From Promethearchaeota archaeon (GTDB lineage Archaea > Asgardarchaeota > Lokiarchaeia > Sigynarchaeales > SOKP01): a DNA stretch of 9,433 nt. Location: the NCBI GenBank assembly GCA_030668025.1, contig DAOUUT010000135.1, forward strand, positions 1 to 9,433, read 5' to 3'. The notes below the pieces were generated by a model, which saw nothing but the letters and a program-made list of their open reading frames with translations, was not told the origin of the DNA and ran no database searches. Of the stretch, positions 5,477 through 9,433 are shown piece after piece (position 1 is the stretch's first letter; every line of letters starts with the position of its first letter). A program made the translations under genes and the position numbers.

Positions 5477-7396
5477 CTACTTGGATTTTTCCCAAAACAT
5501 TGCGAGTTGCTGGCACACAAATTCAATATCTTGAAGGATTTCATCGTCTTTTTTACCCTTATCAAAAAATTCTTTCAATTTTTCGTAAATCTCAGTATTA
5601 TTAGTAAGATCTTTTATTGAACCACGAATTTTTAAAATGAAGTTGTTTAATGGAATAATAATCTCGGTGATTAACCATTCTTCGAAAAAGATTTGATCCT
5701 TTGATGATTGAAAGTTATAAGTTACAACAAACCTAACTATATCCTCATAACTATAAAAGAACTTCTCAGGGATGACTACCTTATCTTTTAAATCCTTTAA
5801 TAGAGCATCCTTATTCATGCTAATAATGTAGTCTGGCCAAACATCATCTGATACGTTAAGATCGCTAAAAATAAATAATTCTAATACCCTCAAAGCAATG
5901 TTTCTGCCCACATATCTGCTTCGTGGGTCTATAAAATTCTTGGAGGCTTGACCAGGAATCTTTCTAATAAAGATTTTATCGATGAGGGTGTAGAGCATCC
6001 GACATATGTGATCTACAACTATTTTAAAAGTTAAAGGCTCGTTATTTGGGGTTTCAGATAAAACCTTGTTTTCTCGGGCTATTAAACGAGTAATACTTAT
6101 ATTCAAGCTGCGCAAAAATGATCTTAAAAAGTCGTAATTAATCTGTGAAATATTTTTATTAAAGATTTTTTCAAAAAATAGATTTGGATGTTCTACATTT
6201 GTTAATATTGAAAAAATGTCCATAAAATCTTGGATCTCGTTAATATTTTTAGCACTAATTTCATTATCCAATGTTTTATTAAGTTTATTTAATCTGTTCC
6301 TAAACTCTCCTGGTAAAAATAATAAATCGCTTACTTCCAAAGCTTCCAAACTTCCACTTCCAAAGTAATATTTCATATACAATAGAAATAAATTCAACTG
6401 AGACTTTTGAGACGGTAAATTATTGGCTTGAAATGTGGCATATAGCGTCGCTTTCTTGTCAATGTAATCGAAAATTGTAATAAAAGAGTTCTTTTTCTCA
6501 TTTGTATAGTCAAAATTCTGTAGGAACTCTTTTCTTATTATATCTAGTTTAGGAAATATTGAGTCTTCTACTCTAGAATTGACGAAATTCAAGAAATCTA
6601 AAATGGGTGAAAAATTTTGAAGAAGGTTACATTTCTTATAGAAATAATATAATAAATCAACGAGTTTTTCTCTCGCAAAAGAGTATTCCTCTAAAGCAAT
6701 TTCATATACCCTATCCCTACCTTTTAATAGTTTGTCTGAATACGCTTCTGGAACGTTTTCAAAGTATTTCAGAAAGTAGTAAAGATACATAGAATAGTAA
6801 TTATCAAAAAGTTCATCGTGACTATTTTTAATAACAATCAAAAAATTTAGAGTATTATTATTTTCGCCGTTTTTTATAACAGCTGCGTCTAAAACAATAT
6901 AAAACTTTTCTCCAGTTAGTTTTCTCAGGATTACTCCTAATATTGCGACCACTAAATATAAATAACCAAAAGGGGAGGTAATACCATTTGAAGTGTCTTT
7001 AAAACTTTCAGCAAATTCGTTAAAAAACTCCATCTCTTCGGGGGATAAGTAATAAGAATACTCCAAAAATAAGTCATCGTCAGAAATCTTCTCCTTAGCA
7101 ATTAGTTTTAAAGAATCTGAATCAAATCCACAGAAGTTTGGCAAATAAAATTTTAAATAGTTGTCAAAATATTGAAAAAAAAATGAACTATAAGTTTTTT
7201 GAATTATTCTTTTTTGATTTTTTAATTTGAACTGTTCCCATTCTTTTCTAACCCCTTCTTTAAAATCACTAAACAAAGCTCCTTTACTTTTTAAAATATC
7301 AAAAAAAACGTGGGAATTCATCTTAAGAGTTAATTCTTTCCCTTTCGCTTTTTCTCCTATGGATTTCAGAATGGTTCTTAGTTCGTTATTCGTAAT
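5477..7396 (-). CDS. Large all-helical protein of unknown function, probable ATT start
   Basis: I do not recognise this protein. From the first ATG (7321) it has 614 residues, but the frame continues open upstream to a TAA at 7402-7400. That extra stretch is clearly richer in GC than the gap beyond it and reads like protein (ITNNELRTILKSIGEKAKGK then ELTLK). Taking ATT at 7396 as start gives 639 residues. No ATG, GTG or TTG exists in the extension. The protein is Phe, Tyr, Leu, Lys and Asn rich and almost wholly helical. One strand-like region at ATG-based residues 139-165 (FYIVLDAAVIK, LNFLIVIKNS) follows a hydrophobic segment, YLYLVVAILGVILRKL (120-135), which could be a buried helix or a single membrane helix. 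I see no signal peptide, nucleotide-binding loop, cysteine cluster or catalytic triad. It is convergent with mobB. A lineage-specific cytoplasmic or membrane-associated scaffold is as far as I would go. Confidence 0.7.
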   Translation of the reverse strand: MTNNELRTILKSIGEKAKGKELTLKMNSHVFFDILKSKGALFSDFKEGVRKEWEQFKLKNQKRIIQKTYSSFFFQYFDNYLKFYLPNFCGFDSDSLKLIAKEKISDDDLFLEYSYYLSPEEMEFFNEFAESFKDTSNGITSPFGYLYLVVAILGVILRKLTGEKFYIVLDAAVIKNGENNNTLNFLIVIKNSHDELFDNYYSMYLYYFLKYFENVPEAYSDKLLKGRDRVYEIALEEYSFAREKLVDLLYYFYKKCNLLQNFSPILDFLNFVNSRVEDSIFPKLDIIRKEFLQNFDYTNEKKNSFITIFDYIDKKATLYATFQANNLPSQKSQLNLFLLYMKYYFGSGSLEALEVSDLLFLPGEFRNRLNKLNKTLDNEISAKNINEIQDFMDIFSILTNVEHPNLFFEKIFNKNISQINYDFLRSFLRSLNISITRLIARENKVLSETPNNEPLTFKIVVDHICRMLYTLIDKIFIRKIPGQASKNFIDPRSRYVGRNIALRVLELFIFSDLNVSDDVWPDYIISMNKDALLKDLKDKVVIPEKFFYSYEDIVRFVVTYNFQSSKDQIFFEEWLITEIIIPLNNFILKIRGSIKDLTNNTEIYEKLKEFFDKGKKDDEILQDIEFVCQQLAMFWEKSK

Positions 7397-7707
7397 TCTT
7401 TAACCACTTTAAACAAATATTAATTTAATAATATAATTTTAGTAAATTTAGTAAACAACCCTTAATTATATAAATATAATGAAAATTCAAAAATAAAAAT
7501 CTTAGCTAATTGAACAATAACGACTTTATTTTCAAAATAATTTTTTAATCCTATAGTAAAAATTAAACAATTGAACTATTTTTTGATACACTCGTGATAA
7601 TATAATGTATCTTAATTATATTTCAACTTTTCGTTGAATCTATCGCCATATATAGAAGATTAGGACGTAAAATAAAAAAAATAAAGATTAAAAAATAATG
7701 ATTAATT
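7397..7707. other. AT-rich divergent intergenic region without a recognisable gene
   Basis: These 311 bp separate two divergent genes and should contain both promoters. No RNA gene is evident: I looked for a tRNA T-arm and acceptor ends and found none. Visible structures are the 9-bp tandem repeat at 7438-7455, an inverted repeat GATACA/TGTATC (7585-7590 and 7606-7611, 15-nt loop) and a small hairpin TTCAAC-TTTTC-GTTGAA (7622-7638). Before the downstream gene, TGAT at 7699-7702 lies 5 nt from the ATG. Several TATA-like strings occur; none can be singled out. Confidence 0.5.
7438..7455. repeat. 9-bp perfect tandem repeat
   Basis: TTTAGTAAA occurs twice in immediate succession, 42 bp upstream of the presumed ATT start of the large unknown gene, in its likely promoter. 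It may be a binding site or slippage in AT-rich DNA. Confidence 0.6.
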
Positions 7708-8175
7708 ATGCCAGAAAACAATTTTTGTGCTAAAAACCAGCAGAATTCTGATAATTCTCTTGAGGAGAATAAAGGTAAAAAAACGCTAGTTGAAAAAATT
7801 AATGAGGGAAATTATTGTGGATTAGCATCGAACATGAAATATAAACAGTTCTTACATCAGAGAGAGGAATTAACTCCAAAAGAAAAACAGTCCTCAATGG
7901 TTGAAGTAGATAATAATATAGATGTTAAAAGCAAAATAAAATGGTTTGAAAAGAAGGAACAAATCAATGGTACTATTCAATATTATATATCAAATTTTTT
8001 ACAAGAAAATTTTGAAAAAATTTCTCATATTACATTTGAAATGTGGGTTAGTTATGTTAATCAAGAACCATCAATCAATCTTGATTCTCAAAAATTAAAC
8101 ACAATTACATTTGAGCAATACAGAAAATTATGGTTTTTAAGCAAATTCAAAATGACATATCGCGAATATTTTTAA
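7708..8175 (+). CDS. Small hypothetical protein, unrecognised
   Basis: A 155-residue hydrophilic protein with no family I can name. Residues 1-70 are rich in Asn, Lys, Glu and Gln and probably disordered. Residues about 78-155 look structured and aromatic (IKWFEKKEQINGTIQYYISN, MWVSYV, YRKLWFLSKF). The second half contains a weak internal repeat: ITFE begins at residues 108 and 133, exactly 25 codons apart, and the underlying 11 bases (8029-8039 and 8104-8114) are identical, suggesting two related helical units. There are two cysteines and no signal peptide or membrane helix. Evidence for coding: a long open frame in AT-rich DNA, an ATG with TGAT 5 nt upstream (the same spacing as in the MobB gene), an in-frame TGA just upstream, and a plausible globular C-terminus. 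It converges on the PadR gene 30 bp away. A chance ORF cannot be fully excluded. Confidence 0.6.
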   Translation: MPENNFCAKNQQNSDNSLEENKGKKTLVEKINEGNYCGLASNMKYKQFLHQREELTPKEKQSSMVEVDNNIDVKSKIKWFEKKEQINGTIQYYISNFLQENFEKISHITFEMWVSYVNQEPSINLDSQKLNTITFEQYRKLWFLSKFKMTYREYF

Positions 8176-8190
8176 GAAATTCTAAATGTG

Positions 8191-8199
8191 AAAAAAAAA
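8191..8199 (-). terminator. T9 tract downstream of the PadR gene
   Basis: Nine consecutive A on the plus strand give nine T on the minus strand, starting 7 nt past the PadR stop codon. It fits an archaeal oligo-U terminator inside the short convergent gap. Confidence 0.55.
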
Positions 8200-8205
8200 G
8201 TTAAT

Positions 8206-8919
8206 TTAAGGAAATTTATTAACCATTTCCTCTATTTTGTTCAAATCAAATTGATCCATTTTTTCTATTTCAGTTATAATAGAATCCAGATAGGATTTTG
8301 TCTTCTCCAACTTTTCCATTCGATTTTGCAATCTATTGTACATTTTTTTAAATTTCGATCGATATCCCCTAAAAATGTCTATGGCATCTTCAGTGTTTTC
8401 AATATTCTCTAAATTTCTCAATAAACGATTTTTAAAGCGTCCACTTTCAAATGGATTGCCATATTTTTCCGGAGGTGCAATATCAGTCATTCTTAAGAAT
8501 TTATATGCCCATATCTCTTTAAGTTCCTCCAAGTTTTCTTTCCCCTTATCTGTAATGGTATAAATTTTCTGAGAGCGTCCTTTAACAACGTCTTGAATCG
8601 TGGATAACGATTTATTCTCTTCTAATTCATTTAAACCTCTCATCATGCTTCCACGAGGTAACTTATATTGCTCCTGTAATTGATATCCCGTAATACCTTC
8701 ATTAATTTCAGATAATAGTGTTAAGATCATTAAATGCTTGATCTCCTTGAATTCATCTCTTGACATTGGCAAAGGTGGACCAAATGGATGAAAGTGAGGG
8801 GGTTGGGGGTGTCTGTGCTTATTCCTTGGTGATCTTGGAATTGGAGGACCTCGAAACGAATTAACAAAATTGGGATTATCCTCACATCTTTCTGGATCTT
8901 TATCTCTAAATTCTTTCAT
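8206..8919 (-). CDS. PadR-family winged-helix regulator with His/Pro-rich N-terminal extension
   Basis: A 237-residue transcriptional regulator. Residues about 57-135 are the PadR winged helix: FKEIKHLMILTLLSE, then GITGYQLQEQYKLPRGSMMR (recognition helix), then the wing KGRSQKIYTITDKGKENLEE. Before it is an unusual 50-residue extension, including PPIPRSPRNKHRHPQPPHFH at 25-44 with His at 35, 37, 42 and 44, able in principle to bind a transition metal. Residues about 165-225 form a long charged helical region likely to make a dimerising coiled coil, as in PadR subfamily 1. The start is ATG with GGAG 7 nt upstream. It is divergent from an enterochelin-esterase-like gene. TGATCA palindromes flank its putative TATA element, so autorepression is likely. 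E. coli YqjI, a nickel-responsive PadR protein with a His-rich N-terminus, is the closest functional parallel I know. The metal role is inference. Confidence 0.88.
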   Translation of the reverse strand: MKEFRDKDPERCEDNPNFVNSFRGPPIPRSPRNKHRHPQPPHFHPFGPPLPMSRDEFKEIKHLMILTLLSEINEGITGYQLQEQYKLPRGSMMRGLNELEENKSLSTIQDVVKGRSQKIYTITDKGKENLEELKEIWAYKFLRMTDIAPPEKYGNPFESGRFKNRLLRNLENIENTEDAIDIFRGYRSKFKKMYNRLQNRMEKLEKTKSYLDSIITEIEKMDQFDLNKIEEMVNKFP

Positions 8920-8926
8920 AAATTTT

Positions 8927-8930
8927 CTCC
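8927..8930 (-). promoter_or_regulatory. GGAG Shine-Dalgarno of the PadR gene
   Basis: GGAG followed by a 7-nt spacer precedes the ATG at 8919 and fixes that start. It is the only GGAG-type site among the gene starts in this window. Confidence 0.7.
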
Positions 8931-8938
8931 ATATGATT

Positions 8939-8963
8939 ATTGATCATATGATCATATATCAAT
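8939..8963. promoter_or_regulatory. Putative PadR operator A, over the transcription start
   Basis: It holds the perfect 14-bp palindrome TGATCATATGATCA (8941-8954), inside outer inverted arms ATTGAT (8939-8944) and ATCAAT (8958-8963). It overlaps the transcription start predicted for the PadR gene (about 8948, from the TATA-like ATTTAAATA). An 11-bp string, ATTGATCATAT, is shared exactly with operator B. Confidence 0.65.
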
Positions 8964-8968
8964 CATCC

Positions 8969-8977
8969 TATTTAAAT
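8969..8977 (-). promoter_or_regulatory. TATA-like element of the PadR gene
   Basis: ATTTAAATA on the minus strand, centred near 8973. A start site about 25 bp downstream falls near 8948, giving a leader of about 29 nt that includes the GGAG site. It lies exactly between the two palindrome clusters. Confidence 0.5.
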
Positions 8978-8978
8978 G

Positions 8979-8999
8979 TGATCATTGATCATATCATGA
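8979..8999. promoter_or_regulatory. Putative PadR operator B, upstream of the TATA element
   Basis: Two TGATCA hexamers (8979-8984 and 8986-8991) form the 13-bp palindrome TGATCATTGATCA, followed by ATATCATGA. It shares ATTGATCATAT (8984-8994) with operator A at an offset of 45 bp. It would cover the BRE/upstream side of the PadR promoter and could also act on the divergent esterase gene. Confidence 0.6.
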
Positions 9000-9090
9000 G
9001 GTATTTTTTTATGAAATAATAGTAATAAAAAAATTCTCTATTAAATGACTAATTACATTATAAACAAATCGCTTTAAGACTTTACTAAGG

Positions 9091-9098
9091 TTTTATAT
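9091..9098 (+). promoter_or_regulatory. TATA box of the esterase-like gene
   Basis: TTTTATAT centred near 9095 is about 27 bp before the A of the ATG at 9122, the usual archaeal TATA-to-start distance. With no Shine-Dalgarno-like motif between them, a leaderless or nearly leaderless mRNA is predicted. Confidence 0.55.
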
Positions 9099-9121
9099 GA
9101 AATTCACAATTAATTAAAACG

Positions 9122-9433
9122 ATGGAAAAAAAGAAGAATTTGACATGTTCTACGATTTTAGAGCTTAAAAAAGAATTAGCAAATGGACATAATTCAGCGC
9201 TTAAGAATTTCTGGTTTAAAATAGAAAAAACCGGTACTCCTTTAATTGAACCAGTAGGCGAGGACAAAAGCCACAAACTTGTAACTTTTATCGTTCAAGC
9301 AGATAAAGAAACTAAAAATGTTATCGTGATATGTTCGCTTGCCGATCAAGATGACATGATATCGAACAATATTTGTAAGCGAATTGAAAATACCGATATT
9401 TTTTATAAGAGTTTTGTAGTTCTAAATGGGACA
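9122..9433 (+). CDS. Enterochelin esterase-like (Fes/IroD family) protein, 5' part only
   Basis: Only the first 104 residues are inside the window and the frame is open at the edge. The visible part corresponds to the N-terminal domain of Fes-type esterases: NFWFKIEKTGTPLIEP at residues 29-44 (family: FWxxxxxxGTPLxEP), LVTFIVQADKETKNVIVICS at 53-72 (VTFLWRG-like), and ENTDIFYKSFVVLNGT at 89-104 (TDxWYxS/T). In characterised enzymes this domain precedes an alpha/beta-hydrolase domain that cleaves the trilactone of ferric enterobactin in the cytoplasm; here the catalytic Ser-His-Asp would lie beyond 9433. No signal peptide is seen. The start ATG follows a TATA box at leaderless distance. It is divergent from the PadR gene and may be controlled by it. 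The substrate is unknown; archaeal members might act on other esters. Confidence 0.8.
   Translation, partial: MEKKKNLTCSTILELKKELANGHNSALKNFWFKIEKTGTPLIEPVGEDKSHKLVTFIVQADKETKNVIVICSLADQDDMISNNICKRIENTDIFYKSFVVLNGT

Noticed and set aside
6607..6792. 61-codon plus-strand frame in the large unknown gene
   Set aside because: It is a short antisense shadow without start signals.
7585..7638. Hairpins in the 311-bp intergenic region as a possible RNA gene or riboswitch
   Set aside because: Stems are only 6 bp in very AT-rich DNA, with no conserved core, T-arm or box C/D arrangement that I can recognise.
8188..8563. Two plus-strand open frames overlapping the PadR gene
   Set aside because: They are antisense to the clear PadR winged-helix frame and have hydrophobic, non-protein-like translations.
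9085..9276. 63-codon minus-strand frame over the esterase-like gene
   Set aside because: The plus strand carries the Fes-family N-terminal domain; this frame also overlaps its promoter.
1..9433. CRISPR array, insertion sequence, integrase or phage genes
   Set aside because: No spaced direct repeats, transposase or integrase motifs, or terminal inverted repeats were found on either strand.

Overview
The window looks like a chromosomal segment of a very AT-rich archaeon. Three genes point to Archaea: a TrmY-type tRNA pseudouridine-54 methyltransferase, a CDP-alcohol phosphatidyltransferase of the archaetidylinositol-phosphate synthase type, and ribosomal protein eS26 (S26e). eS26 is known from eukaryotes and from TACK and Asgard archaea but not from typical Euryarchaeota. 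With the low GC and the large PIN-TPR and all-helical orphan proteins, an Asgard (Lokiarchaeia-like) source is my best guess. That placement is an inference, not proven by the sequence. I see no insertion sequence, CRISPR array, tRNA or rRNA.

Layout. 56-970 (minus): duplicated Lrp/AsnC-type regulator, divergent from a plus-strand run of three genes: trmY (1071-1664), a TTG-started CDP-alcohol phosphatidyltransferase (1738-2409) and eS26 (2566-2838), whose reading frame has no ATG, GTG or TTG at its proper N-terminus. 2840-4834 (minus): PIN nuclease domain plus helical repeats plus a beta-rich C-terminus, ending one base from eS26. 4951-5454 (plus): MobB, a P-loop protein of molybdenum/tungsten cofactor synthesis. 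5477-7396 (minus): large unrecognised protein whose frame extends upstream of its first ATG. 7397-7707: intergenic, extremely AT-rich. 7708-8175 (plus): orphan small protein. 8206-8919 (minus): PadR-family regulator with a His/Pro-rich N-terminal extension. 9122 to the window end (plus): 5' part of an enterochelin-esterase-like (Fes) gene.

From 2566 onward the genes are single units alternating in strand, with convergent pairs packed tightly (1, 22 and 30 bp apart) and regulatory DNA concentrated in the divergent gaps.

The most coherent functional unit is at the right end. A PadR regulator with a potential metal-binding His-rich tail is divergent from a siderophore-esterase-like gene. Two clusters of TGATCA palindromes bracket the regulator's putative TATA element. 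This resembles the E. coli YqjI/YqjH arrangement (metal-responsive PadR regulator divergent from a ferric-siderophore reductase), with an esterase in place of the reductase. The second theme is start-codon usage: of ten genes, two appear to start at TTG and two are best explained by ATT.
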